The notes beneath the pieces are model-generated. The model saw only the letters and a program-made list of their open reading frames with translations, was not told the origin of the DNA and did not search any database. Source: Thermobaculum terrenum ATCC BAA-798 (lineage in GTDB: Bacteria > Chloroflexota > Chloroflexia > Thermobaculales > Thermobaculaceae). Taken from it: a stretch of DNA of 64,000 nucleotides. Every line of letters begins with the position of its first letter. Within the stretch, counting starts at the first letter, position 1. The stretch is taken from NCBI RefSeq assembly GCF_000025005.1, contig NC_013526.1, positions 124,001-188,000 on the forward strand, given 5' to 3'. The position numbers were made by a program, and so were the translations under genes. Positions 8,333 through 16,963 of the stretch are shown here, in pieces.

Positions 8333-9346
8333 ATGCAAGCTGTCATCATGGATGCCCCCAGGCAGGCGCGTGTGGGCCAGTGGGAGGCCCGCCAGCCAGG
8401 CGAGGGTGAGGTGCTGGTCAGGGTGAGGTCCGTGGGCGTGTGCGCCGGCGACATGTACTTCTACCTGGGCAAGAACCCCTACGCCGTCTATCCCCAGGTG
8501 TGCGGTCACGAGATATCCGGCGTGGTGGAGTCCCTGGGGGAGGGCGTGCGGGGGCTGAGCGCGGGCGACCATGTGGTGGTCGAGCCCTTCATCGGTTGCG
8601 GCCGGTGCTACGCCTGCCGGATCGGCAAGCGCAACTGCTGCCGCCGGCTGCAGATCATCGGCATCCACCGCCCCGGAGGGTTCGCGGAGTACGTGCTGGC
8701 CCCGGCGCAGAACGTGCACAAGATCCCAGAGTCCCTGCCCTTCGAGCGGGCGTCGCTGTCGGAGCCGATAGCCATAGCTGTGCAGGCCAGCCGAAGGGGC
8801 CAGATCACGGCCGAGGACCAGGTGCTGGTGATGGGCTGTGGCCCCATAGGCCTGGCCTTGATCGATGTGCTCAGCGCCAAGGGGGCACAGGTCTTCGCCA
8901 CAGATATCAACCCCGCGAGGCTGGACGCGGCCTCGCAGCTGGGCGCACGGCCCCTGCCGGGGGGCGAGGAGCTGCCCTCCAGGGTGTCGGAGCTCACCGA
9001 GGGGGACGGTATGCCGGTGGTGATCGAGGCGACAGGCAACCCACAGGCGATGCGGCAGGCGGTAGACCTGGTGGCGCCTGGGGGCAGGGTGGTCATCGTG
9101 GGGCTAGTGCCCCAGGGGGTGGATGTGCCCATGCCTGGCCTGGACTTCACCCGGAAGGAGATGACCATCCTGGGCTCGAGGGCGTCGGTCAACTGCTTCC
9201 CGGAGGCGATCGAGCTGCTGGCGGGCGGCAAGATCCGCTACGCGGACCTGGCCACAACCTTCAGCTTGTGGGATGCGCCAGCGCTGTTCGCCGACTGGGC
9301 GCAGCATCCGGGCTCCGTGCAGAAGGCGATACTGAGGGTCGACTGA
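8333..9346 (+). CDS. Zinc-dependent medium-chain dehydrogenase (threonine/sorbitol dehydrogenase type)
   Basis: This 337-residue MDR enzyme has catalytic-zinc residues in VCGHEISG (near 58-66). Structural-zinc cysteines are spaced as in GCGRCYACRIGKRNCC (about 87-102), and the Rossmann segment is VMGCGPIGLALIDVL. A GGAGGTGAG ribosome-binding site precedes ATG 8333. It is the last gene of the operon, 18 bp after the lactonase-like gene. The family oxidises polyols, sugar acids (for example L-galactonate) or threonine with NAD. Context favours a polyol or sugar-acid substrate. The operon then meets a convergent regulator gene three bases downstream. Confidence 0.92.
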   Translation: MQAVIMDAPRQARVGQWEARQPGEGEVLVRVRSVGVCAGDMYFYLGKNPYAVYPQVCGHEISGVVESLGEGVRGLSAGDHVVVEPFIGCGRCYACRIGKRNCCRRLQIIGIHRPGGFAEYVLAPAQNVHKIPESLPFERASLSEPIAIAVQASRRGQITAEDQVLVMGCGPIGLALIDVLSAKGAQVFATDINPARLDAASQLGARPLPGGEELPSRVSELTEGDGMPVVIEATGNPQAMRQAVDLVAPGGRVVIVGLVPQGVDVPMPGLDFTRKEMTILGSRASVNCFPEAIELLAGGKIRYADLATTFSLWDAPALFADWAQHPGSVQKAILRVD

Positions 9347-9349
9347 TCG

Positions 9350-10051
9350 CTAGCCCCTATCCAGCCGGTAGCCCACGCCCTGGATGGCGCGCACGCAGGT
9401 CCGATCAGCGCCCGCCTGCTCAAGGCGGTTGCGCAACCGGTTGACGTACACCTTGACGACCGACTCGTCGTAGTGCTCCTCCGCGCCGTGGAGGGCGCGG
9501 AGGAGCTCCCTCTTGGAGACTACCTTCCCGCCGGCCTCCATCAGCGCCCTGAAGATCTGGAACTCGCAGGGGGTGAGGGGCACTACCCTGTCGCCGTAGC
9601 GGGCCTCGTACCTGCCCACGTCCAGCTGGAAGCGCCCGTGGACCAGCACGCCTCCCTCCCCCAGCCCCTCCCTGGTGAGGAACACCACCCGCAGGAGCAG
9701 CTCCTCCAGTGGGTAGGGGGCGACCAGCATCTGGAAGGGCGCAGGCCAATCCTGCTTGAGCTGCACCAGCCGTTGCCAGTAGGTGGCGATCAGCTCCTCC
9801 CTCACCACGATCATGAGCGGCACGGAGAACCTCTTCTCCCAGAGCTCCTGCATCAGCTGCTCCATCTCGATGGATCGTGTGCTGACATCGATCACCCAGA
9901 TGTGCGAGGGCTGCTCCGTCCAGCTCTCCAGATCGCTGCTTGCCAGCTTGACGCTCCAACCCGCCATCTCCAGGTCTCGATCGGCTTGGGTGTTGGATCC
10001 CAGAGGGGAGTAGATCAGAGCGGTTGGCAGAGATGATCCCGAATCATTCAC
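9350..10051 (-). CDS. OmpR/PhoB-type DNA-binding protein with a degenerate receiver-like domain
   Basis: This 233-residue protein has a typical C-terminal winged helix. It runs from about residue 140 to the end and includes RYEARYGDRVVPLTPCEFQI, KRELLRALHG and YVNRLRNRLE, ending GVGYRL. The N-terminal ~120 residues look receiver-like, with a VID segment near 54. They lack the acidic pair expected at the first strand (it reads TALIYSPLG) and the conserved Lys (it reads VAPYPLEEL). Phosphorylation by a histidine kinase is therefore doubtful, and none is encoded nearby. It converges on the sugar operon with a 3-bp gap, and could regulate that operon or an unlinked target. Confidence 0.85.
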   Translation of the reverse strand: MNDSGSSLPTALIYSPLGSNTQADRDLEMAGWSVKLASSDLESWTEQPSHIWVIDVSTRSIEMEQLMQELWEKRFSVPLMIVVREELIATYWQRLVQLKQDWPAPFQMLVAPYPLEELLLRVVFLTREGLGEGGVLVHGRFQLDVGRYEARYGDRVVPLTPCEFQIFRALMEAGGKVVSKRELLRALHGAEEHYDESVVKVYVNRLRNRLEQAGADRTCVRAIQGVGYRLDRG

Positions 10052-10160
10052 TCCAGGCCACCTGCAAGGACGTCAACTTAATTCTGTCCCGGCGCTGTGT
10101 TTTTTAGGTCACACATCCGTTGAGAAACCCAAGATAAATGGTATAGGAGGCACATACAAA

Positions 10161-10185
10161 GGGAGTGGAGGCATCCTCCACTCCC
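10161..10185 (-). terminator. Strong hairpin downstream of the repeat-protein gene
   Basis: A perfect 11-bp stem (10161-10171 with 10175-10185) with a 3-base loop lies 24 bp beyond the stop of the minus-strand gene ending at 10210. Read on the minus strand, it is followed by TTTGTATG, a weak U-tract. It is a plausible intrinsic terminator for that gene. Confidence 0.7.
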
Positions 10186-10209
10186 TCGGGAAGACTCATT
10201 TGCCCAGGG

Positions 10210-11751
10210 CTACTCTCCGCCGGAGTTGGTGAACCTCAGGACGTTGATGCCCCTGCCTATCCTCACGTTGGCCGTGCCCGCACCCAGATCGGTGGAGATG
10301 ATGCCGCCGTAGGGGGCCGGTGGGCTTGCGCCCCATGGGCTGTAGGTGATGTTGGTGACTGAGTAGCCGTTGGTGGCCTCGTCCACCATGGTCGGCGTGC
10401 CCAACGGGAACCTGACGATCTCCAGCTCTGGATCGTTGTCCAGGTTGGCCCGGAGCAGGTTGCAGTAGCCAACTCTGATGTTGCGCACCCAGGTGCCGTA
10501 CTCGTTGGTGATCAGGAACCTGAAGGCCGTGCCGGACGGCACACCGCCACCGTTGAGCTTGCAGATCTTCAGGGCGCCGAAGCCTCCGACGTCGTTGAAG
10601 GTCACCGTGGTAACGTTCGCCGATATGGCGACCAAGGCGACCGCGTCGCTGTACATGCTGCCCAGGTTCTCAGAGAGCAGCGCGCCCGCGGGGTTGGTTG
10701 AGATGTCGTTGACGTAGAAGCCGAGGTAGGGCAGCTCCTCGGAGACGGACAGCCTGGTGTTCATCAGGAACCTCATGCCGCCGTTGTAGATCACGCAGCG
10801 GCCAGCGCGCACCGTCAGGTTGCCGGGGGCTGCGCCGTTGGTGTCCGGCAGCACGTTGCCGTTCTGGCGAACCGTGAAGTAGAACGGCAGCAGGCTCTGG
10901 TAGGCGCCGCTGACGGTCTTGCAGACCTTGAGGACGCCGGTGGGCATCGGGGCGTTGTAGAACGTGACCACCGTCTCGTTCGTCTCATCGCCAGCCACCA
11001 CGTTGATGATCGCCCACCTGCCGGAGGCGCTCCAGCTCACGAGCATGTTGTCGCCCGTCTGTATGGCCTCTGCCTCCACGTCGGTCAGCATGGTGCCGGT
11101 GTCTGGCAGCTCGCGCACGGTCACCTGGCCGTACGGCACGGGGATGAGGTCAGTGCACTCACCTATGCCCAGGCTGTAGGTGTCGTCGCGACCGTTGATG
11201 CGGAACCTGAAGTCGTTGTTCGTCAGGTAGCCTAGCGGGTCGTTGGTGTCCGAAGCTTCCTTGCAGATCTGGATGTAGCCCAGCACCGCGTCGGTGAAGG
11301 TCACCAGGGTGGTCTCGCCCTCCACTACCGCCACGCGCGCCACGCCCAAGGTGTTGGCGTCGGGGTCGGGGTTCATGTTGCGGGAGATCAGCCTGTTGGT
11401 GTTGCCCTGCGAGCCACCCAGGGCGGTGATATCCGCCACGATCACCCCTGGCTGGTACTGCTCGCGGACGGTGGCGGAGTCACCCGGTACGTCTATGGGG
11501 GCAGTACACTCGCCGGGGAAGAGTGACCAGCTCATGCCGGGCATCTCGTCTATGGTGAACACGAACTCGGTGTCCGCCAGAGAAGCGTCCAGCCCGCTGG
11601 CATCGCGCAGCTCTTTGCAGATCTCGAGGTCGTCACCCTGTGCCTTGGCAGCCCTGGGGGCGGACACCGCCGCGAGCATCGGCAGCAGGGTAGCAAGTAC
11701 CAGTAACACGGTAAGAGGTAGGTTTATGACTGTACGAAGCTTAGTATACAT
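10210..11751 (-). CDS. Secreted protein of four tandem beta-domains, each with a cysteine pair
   Basis: I place the start at ATG 11751, preceded by AAGGAG, rather than at an upstream in-frame ATG; this gives 513 residues and a clean signal peptide (hydrophobic core about 12-30, Ala-rich cleavage region near 32-37). Four similar ~110-residue units follow, at about 42-155, 159-266, 273-386 and 393-510. Each opens with an ICK/VCK motif and has a second Cys in a G-E/R/Y-C motif (45/82, 163/199, 277/319, 397/430). Each ends in a TVVTF-like strand. The pattern resembles prealbumin-like/SpaA-type folds of surface proteins. There is no LPXTG motif or C-terminal membrane anchor. I do not recognise a specific function; structural or adhesive roles are possible. 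Confidence 0.75.
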   Translation of the reverse strand: MYTKLRTVINLPLTVLLVLATLLPMLAAVSAPRAAKAQGDDLEICKELRDASGLDASLADTEFVFTIDEMPGMSWSLFPGECTAPIDVPGDSATVREQYQPGVIVADITALGGSQGNTNRLISRNMNPDPDANTLGVARVAVVEGETTLVTFTDAVLGYIQICKEASDTNDPLGYLTNNDFRFRINGRDDTYSLGIGECTDLIPVPYGQVTVRELPDTGTMLTDVEAEAIQTGDNMLVSWSASGRWAIINVVAGDETNETVVTFYNAPMPTGVLKVCKTVSGAYQSLLPFYFTVRQNGNVLPDTNGAAPGNLTVRAGRCVIYNGGMRFLMNTRLSVSEELPYLGFYVNDISTNPAGALLSENLGSMYSDAVALVAISANVTTVTFNDVGGFGALKICKLNGGGVPSGTAFRFLITNEYGTWVRNIRVGYCNLLRANLDNDPELEIVRFPLGTPTMVDEATNGYSVTNITYSPWGASPPAPYGGIISTDLGAGTANVRIGRGINVLRFTNSGGE

Positions 11752-11983
11752 CTCTGTAGTCTCCTTGATTATCCTCCGAGAGAATGGGGTTGAACTATGC
11801 GTTGATGTGCGTCTTGTGGCTGCTTCCCTACTACACCTCCTTCCCTTCGGGCCCATCGGCCGCGAGCCTCTGTCAATAGGGATGATAAGCATGTGAGGTT
11901 GAAAAGACGGTGTCGAGAGGTGACCCGTCGGTGACTTCCAGATAACAGCCCGGTTACGCGCACCCCAAAGGACTTATTTAATC

Positions 11984-12012
11984 TTGACGTACCAGAGAAT
12001 TTAACTTATCCT
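11984..12012 (+). promoter_or_regulatory. Sigma70-type promoter of the siderophore operon
   Basis: TTGACG (11984-11989), a 17-bp spacer and TATCCT (12007-12012) lie about 43 bp upstream of the operon's first start codon. Just downstream a CTAA-N9-TTAG dyad (about 12011-12027) overlaps the likely transcription start and could be an operator. It resembles in position the dyad at the 17823 promoter. The rest of the 303-bp gap from 11752 shows no gene. Confidence 0.65.
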
Positions 12013-12054
12013 AATATTGTTCGTTAGTTGTAATGAATTGTTGTGGAGGTGCAG

Positions 12055-14043
12055 ATGCTCTGTGGTAAGCGCTCCGGCCTGATCTGGATGTTGTTGACCG
12101 CATTGCTCCTGATAGCTTGCGGGGCTCCCTCGGCAGAGGTGACGCCCACCCCCGGTACATCTACCCCTTCCCCTTCGCCCACCGCAGTGCCCGCCAGCCC
12201 AGCCTCACCCACCCCCGAGGCTACCCAGTCGGCCACCAGGACCATCAAGCACGCGATGGGCACCACCGAGGTGCCGGCCCATCCCAAGCGGGTGGTGGTG
12301 CTGGACACCGGCGAGCTCGATACCGCCATGACGCTTGGGGTCAAGCCTGTGGGGGCGGTGGAGGCCATCGCCGGCGAGGGGCTGCCTGCCTACTTGCAGG
12401 GCACGGAGGGCATACAGCTCGTGGGCACGATCAACGAGCCCAACCTGGAGAAGATCGCCGCCCTCAAGCCCGACCTGATCTTGAGCAGCAAGATGAGGCA
12501 CGAGGCCATATACAAACAGCTCTCTCAGATCGCCCCCACGGTGTTCGCTGAGCGGACCGGCGTGACCTGGAAGGAGAACTTCGACCTGTTCGCCCGCGCC
12601 CTGGGCAAGGAAGAGGAGGCCGAGCGGGTCAAGCAGGAGTACCAGGCGCACGTCCAGGAATTTCGGCGCAAGATGGGCGATCGCCTCAAGCAGACCGAGG
12701 TCACGGTGATAAGGTTTCTCCCCGGCGACACCCGCCTGTACCAGAAGGAGTCGTTCATCGGCACCGTGCTGGAGGACCTGGGGCTGCCCCGACCGCCCTC
12801 GCAGGACGTGAACGACTTCGCGATGTACAACGTCAGCGAGGAGTTCATTCCGCAGATAGGGGGTGACGTGATCTTCGTGACCGTCTACGGCAACGAGGCT
12901 GACACCGCCAAGCGGGACTTCATGACCAGCCCTCTGTGGCAGAAGCTGGAGGCCGTGCGCGCCGGCAGGGTGTACGAGGTATCCGACGACCTGTGGATGC
13001 TGGGCATCGGGTACACCGCGGCCAACGGCGTGATAGACGACCTGGAGCGCTACCTGCTGGGCGAGGGGGCGCAGGTCACCCCCACGGCTGCCAGCGGCGA
13101 GGGCACCTCGGCCTTCCCGGTCACGATCGAGCATAAGTACGGCAAGACGGTGATCCAGAAGCAGCCCAAGCGGGTCGTCGTCATAGGCTTCAACGACCAG
13201 GACCCGGTGCTGGCGCTGGGCGTCAAGCCCGTGGCCATCCGCGACTGGTTCGGCAACCAGCCGTACGGCGTGTGGCCCTGGGCGAGGGACGAGCTCGGCG
13301 ATGCCAAGCCGGTGCTGCTCCCCTCGGGAGACCTCAACTTCGAGCAGATATCTGCCCTCAAGCCCGACCTGATCGTGGGCATATCCTCGGGCATGACGGA
13401 TAAGGACTACAGGACCCTGTCCAAGATCGCCCCGACGATAGCTCAGCCCAAGGGCTACGTGGAGTATGGCACCCCCTGGCAGGAGCAGACCAGGATCATA
13501 GGCAGGGCCCTGGGGAAGGAGCAGGAGGCGGAGGAGCTGGTGTCCAAAGTAGAGGCGCAGATAGAGGCCGTGCGCCGGCAGTACCCGCAGCTCGAGGGAG
13601 CGACCGGCCTGGTGGCGGCCAGGTTCGAGGGCACCCTCTACGTCTACGGCGAGCAGGATTCGCGGGGCCGCTTCCTCTCCCAGCTGGGGATGAGGATGCC
13701 GAAGGAGGTCGCGGATCTGGCCGCCGACCAGTTCTACGCTACCCTCAGCCAGGAGCGCATGGACCTGCTGGACGTGGATGCTCTCATCTGGCTGATAGGC
13801 GACCAGGACAGACGAGAGCTGGAGAGCGACCCTATTTACACCAGGCTGAAGGTCCACACGGAGGGCAGGGACATCTTTCTGGATTCCAACAGCACCCTCA
13901 GCGGGGCGATATCCTTCAGCACCGTGCTGAGCATCCCCTACACCCTGGAGCACCTGGTGCCACAGCTGGTGGATGCCCTGGATGGCAAGCCCTCTTCGGC
14001 GCTGCCCGTGGGCTACGCGGGCGCGAGCTACATAGGAGGCTGA
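12055..14043 (+). CDS. Iron-siderophore binding lipoprotein with two tandem periplasmic-binding domains
   Basis: The start at ATG 12055 has GTGGAGGTG as its ribosome-binding site; the GTG at 12043 belongs to that site. The 662-residue product starts with a lipoprotein signal (lipobox LLIAC, Cys near residue 20) and a Pro/Ser/Thr linker. Two homologous FhuD/BtuF-type domains follow. Both open with HPKRVVVL or QPKRVVVIG and contain ALKPDLI. Domain 1 spans about 60-335 and domain 2 about 350-640. Class III binding proteins normally have one such domain, so this is an internal duplication. It probably delivers ferric siderophores or heme-like ligands to the FecCD permeases at 14880-16963. The first gene of a five-gene operon. 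Confidence 0.9.
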   Translation: MLCGKRSGLIWMLLTALLLIACGAPSAEVTPTPGTSTPSPSPTAVPASPASPTPEATQSATRTIKHAMGTTEVPAHPKRVVVLDTGELDTAMTLGVKPVGAVEAIAGEGLPAYLQGTEGIQLVGTINEPNLEKIAALKPDLILSSKMRHEAIYKQLSQIAPTVFAERTGVTWKENFDLFARALGKEEEAERVKQEYQAHVQEFRRKMGDRLKQTEVTVIRFLPGDTRLYQKESFIGTVLEDLGLPRPPSQDVNDFAMYNVSEEFIPQIGGDVIFVTVYGNEADTAKRDFMTSPLWQKLEAVRAGRVYEVSDDLWMLGIGYTAANGVIDDLERYLLGEGAQVTPTAASGEGTSAFPVTIEHKYGKTVIQKQPKRVVVIGFNDQDPVLALGVKPVAIRDWFGNQPYGVWPWARDELGDAKPVLLPSGDLNFEQISALKPDLIVGISSGMTDKDYRTLSKIAPTIAQPKGYVEYGTPWQEQTRIIGRALGKEQEAEELVSKVEAQIEAVRRQYPQLEGATGLVAARFEGTLYVYGEQDSRGRFLSQLGMRMPKEVADLAADQFYATLSQERMDLLDVDALIWLIGDQDRRELESDPIYTRLKVHTEGRDIFLDSNSTLSGAISFSTVLSIPYTLEHLVPQLVDALDGKPSSALPVGYAGASYIGG

Positions 14044-14046
14044 GAC

Positions 14047-14883
14047 ATGGCGCTCTCGGAGCTGACCACGGCTGGGATTGCGCCCGTTCCGGGCATCCTG
14101 GATACGCTGCGGGAGGTTGCTGCCAGGGACCGCTTCCTGTCGGCCCTGGCAGGCCACCAAGCCGGGGAAGGCTGGATGCCGCTGGAGGATCTGCCCACCT
14201 CAGGGATGGTAGAGCGCCAGATGGTGGGCCTGGGGGAGTCCTACGGCACGAGGGACCGAAGGGTCATCGCCTCGATGCTGGTGCTGCGGTACGGCTGGTA
14301 CCTGGCCGCTCCCCTGATAGGGAGCTACATGCTGGAGGGCAAGGTGCCGCGCACCACCGGCAACGTGGAGGTGCAGCCCTGCCCCGACGGCACCCTGCTG
14401 GTGGCCTTCCTGCGGGATGCCGGGGCAGTGATCGAGGGCGACCCCGCGGAGTCCTTGCCTGAGGTGGTGGCTGTGGGGTCCCGGGAAGAGCTGCGTGCTG
14501 GGCTGAGGCGAGAGCTGGTGGAGGCCCACGAGCCGCTCGTGGCGCTCCTGGGAAGGGTGACCCCTTTCAGCACCCGCACCCTCTGGCGCATGCTGGCCGA
14601 CCGCTGGGGGGAAGTGTGCGCCTGGGTGGGGACGGTGATGGGCGACCCTCAGGGCTGCGCGCTCGAGGGCCAGCGGCTGTTGGAGCTACCCGGGGCACCC
14701 TGGCGCCGGCCGCCGAGCTTCGTCTACCTGGAGCACGCCGGCAGGGGACGAACCTTCCTGGCGCGCGCGACCTGCTGCTGTAGCTACAGGCTGCCGGGGG
14801 GTGCCAAGTGCAGCACCTGCCCGCTGCTGCCCGAGGAGGAGCGAATGGCCAAGATGCTGGCCGCACTGGAGGGGTCGGAATGA
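14047..14883 (+). CDS. fhuF: FhuF-like siderophore-iron reductase (2Fe-2S protein)
   Basis: This 278-residue cytoplasmic protein ends in the FhuF-type iron-sulfur motif: Cys243-245, Cys255 and Cys258 in [18 protein letters not shown]. FhuF family proteins reduce ferric siderophores after import and release Fe(II). The gene starts 3 bp after the binding-protein stop and its own stop overlaps the next permease start (ATGA), so it is part of the transporter operon. There are three adjacent cysteines rather than the usual two, so the exact ligand set (244, 245, 255, 258) is inferred. Symbol given by family, not proven orthology. Confidence 0.85.
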   Translation: MALSELTTAGIAPVPGILDTLREVAARDRFLSALAGHQAGEGWMPLEDLPTSGMVERQMVGLGESYGTRDRRVIASMLVLRYGWYLAAPLIGSYMLEGKVPRTTGNVEVQPCPDGTLLVAFLRDAGAVIEGDPAESLPEVVAVGSREELRAGLRRELVEAHEPLVALLGRVTPFSTRTLWRMLADRWGEVCAWVGTVMGDPQGCALEGQRLLELPGAPWRRPPSFVYLEHAGRGRTFLARATCCCSYRLPGGAKCSTCPLLPEEERMAKMLAALEGSE

Positions 14884-15911
14884 CGGCGGTAAGCCTGACC
14901 AGCACCATCGGCCTGCGGCGCACCCGGGGGGTGCTCGCGCTTGGGCTGCTGGTGGGGTTGGGCCTGCTGCTCGCCACGATGCTGCTGAGCGTGCTGTTCG
15001 GCGCCGCCGACATCGGCCCATCTGAGGTGCTCGCGGCACTGCTCCACCCAAACGACTCCACCGAGCATCTGATCATCCGCACGCTGCGGGTGCCCAGGGC
15101 GGTGGTGGCCGTGCTGGTGGGCGGGGCGCTGGCCGTGGCGGGGGCCATCATGCAGGGCATCACCCGCAACCCGCTGGCCTCCACTGACTTGCTGGGGATA
15201 AACGCCGGCGCGGCCTTCGGCGTGGTGGTCGCGGTGTACCTGCTGGGGGTATCGTCCCTGCTGGTGTACGCCTGGTTCGCGCTGGCCGGGGCGCTGCTGG
15301 CCGCCGCGCTGGTGTACCTGCTGGGGTCGCTGGGAGGGGGAGCTCCCACCCCCATGAGGCTCACCCTTGCCGGGGCGGCGCTCACGGCGCTGCTGGGCTC
15401 GCTCACCACGGCGGTGCTACTGCTGGACCAGCGCACCCTGGAGCAGGTGCGCTTCTGGCTGGCGGGCTCGGTGGCCGGGCGTGACCTGCACCTCATGCTG
15501 CAGTCGCTGCCGTACATAGGCTTCGGGCTCGTGCTGGCCCTGCTGCTTGGCGGGCAGATAACCCTGCAGACTCTGGGGGAGGAGGTGGCCAGTGGCCTGG
15601 GGCAGAGGACCACTCTGGTCAAGGCGCTGTCCACGCTCGCGGTGGTGATGCTGGCCGGCGGAGCGGTGGCAGTGGCCGGGCCGGTGGGGTTCGTGGGTCT
15701 GGTCATTCCCCACGTGGTGCGCTTCTTCGTTGGCGTGGACTACCGATGGGTGCTGCCCTACTGCGCCCTTGCCGGGGGGATGTTCCTGGTGCTGTCCGAC
15801 GTGGCGGCGAGGATGGTGCTGCGTCCGCAGGAGCTGCCGGTGGGCGTCATGACCGCGATCATAGGCGGGCCCTGCTTCGTGTACCTTGTGCGATGGAAGG
15901 TGAGGAGATGA
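14880..15911 (+). CDS. FecCD-family ABC transporter permease (first)
   Basis: The ATG at 14880 overlaps the preceding stop, giving 343 residues; an upstream extension in the same frame is a shadow. It is a polytopic membrane protein of the FecCD/BtuC type, with about nine to ten helices. Hallmarks are [20 protein letters not shown] near 65-85, the [13 protein letters not shown] segment, and [10 protein letters not shown] near 285-295, which couples to the ATPase. It forms a heterodimeric siderophore channel with the next gene. The two permeases share about the same layout and probably arose by duplication. Confidence 0.93.
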   Translation: MTAVSLTSTIGLRRTRGVLALGLLVGLGLLLATMLLSVLFGAADIGPSEVLAALLHPNDSTEHLIIRTLRVPRAVVAVLVGGALAVAGAIMQGITRNPLASTDLLGINAGAAFGVVVAVYLLGVSSLLVYAWFALAGALLAAALVYLLGSLGGGAPTPMRLTLAGAALTALLGSLTTAVLLLDQRTLEQVRFWLAGSVAGRDLHLMLQSLPYIGFGLVLALLLGGQITLQTLGEEVASGLGQRTTLVKALSTLAVVMLAGGAVAVAGPVGFVGLVIPHVVRFFVGVDYRWVLPYCALAGGMFLVLSDVAARMVLRPQELPVGVMTAIIGGPCFVYLVRWKVRR

Positions 15912-16963
15912 GCGGGCGCTGGGTGGTGGTCAGGGCCGGTCATGGGGTGTCTTTCAGGCTAGATAGGCGGGTGCCCTTTGTCCTGCTGGCGCTGGCGGGG
16001 CTCACCTGCGCCGGCCTGGTGCTAAGCATCGGGGTGGGGGAGTACAACATCTCCCCACTGGACGTCGTCAGGGCGATCCTAGGGATGCAGACCGGCGACC
16101 CTCAGCACCCGTTCGTGGTGAACACCCTGCGCCTGCCCAGGGCGCTCGTGGCGCTCATGGTCGGCTTCGCCCTGGGGGTGGCGGGGGCCATCATGCAGGG
16201 CATCACGCGCAACCCGTTGGCGTCGCCCGAGCTGACCGGCGTGGTCGCGGGAGCCTCGCTCGCCGCCGTGACGCTGATCGTGCTTGTGCCCTCGGCATCG
16301 ATCTCTCTCCTGCCGCCCGCTGCGCTGGTGGGCGCCGCCGTGGTGGCCGCTGGGGTGTACGTGCTTGCCTGGAAGGGGGGAGATTCCCCCATCAGGCTGG
16401 TGCTGGTGGGGGTGGGGTTGACCTCGGTGCTGGGGGCTTTGACCACCCTGATGGTGACCTTCGGGGACATCAACCAGGTCAGCCAGGCCCTCGTGTGGCT
16501 GACCGGCAGCGTCCACGGCAGGAGCTGGGAGGAGGTCAGGGCCATGCTGCCGTGGCTGTTGCTGCTCCTGCCGGCGGCGCAGCTGATGGCCACCAGGATA
16601 GACTTGCTGGCGCTGGGCGAGGAGGTCGCCCGAGGTCTGGGGAGCAGGGTCGGCCTGGACAGGGCCATCCTGATAGCCTTGGCCGCCGCCCTGACGGCGG
16701 CCTCCGTGGCGGTCGCAGGAGCTGTGGGGTTCGTGGGGCTGATGGCCCCCCACATCGCCCGCAGGCTCGTGGGCAACGGCCACCAGGGGCTGCTGCCGGC
16801 CGCCGGCCTGGCTGGAGGGCTCGTGATGGTGCTGGCTGACCTCGTGGGCAAGACCGTGTTCGCGCCGATAGAGATCCCGGTGGGGGTGGTGACCGCGGCC
16901 GTCGGGTCGCCGTTCCTGCTGTACCTGCTGTACAGAACCGCACGCTATGGAGGCAAGCTATGA
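15908..16963 (+). CDS. FecCD-family ABC transporter permease (second)
   Basis: The ATG at 15908 overlaps the first permease's stop and is the preferred start (351 residues); an in-frame ATG at 15893 has weaker support. It shares the FecCD signature segments [33 protein letters not shown] and [13 protein letters not shown] with its upstream partner. It is predicted to lie in the inner membrane as the second half of the iron-siderophore channel. The next gene, the ATPase, overlaps by 4 bp. Regulation is probably by the iron-responsive promoter at 11984. Confidence 0.93.
   Translation: MSGRWVVVRAGHGVSFRLDRRVPFVLLALAGLTCAGLVLSIGVGEYNISPLDVVRAILGMQTGDPQHPFVVNTLRLPRALVALMVGFALGVAGAIMQGITRNPLASPELTGVVAGASLAAVTLIVLVPSASISLLPPAALVGAAVVAAGVYVLAWKGGDSPIRLVLVGVGLTSVLGALTTLMVTFGDINQVSQALVWLTGSVHGRSWEEVRAMLPWLLLLLPAAQLMATRIDLLALGEEVARGLGSRVGLDRAILIALAAALTAASVAVAGAVGFVGLMAPHIARRLVGNGHQGLLPAAGLAGGLVMVLADLVGKTVFAPIEIPVGVVTAAVGSPFLLYLLYRTARYGGKL

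Noticed and set aside
11752-11892. Longer N-terminus for the four-domain secreted protein
   Set aside because: It would bury the signal peptide behind about 47 basic residues. ATG 11751 has a proper ribosome-binding site.
12205-14160. Long minus-strand open frame (over 600 codons) opposite the iron-binding lipoprotein gene
   Set aside because: Antisense frames are common in GC-rich genes. This one has no signal, domain or ribosome-binding site, while the plus strand encodes a clear lipoprotein.
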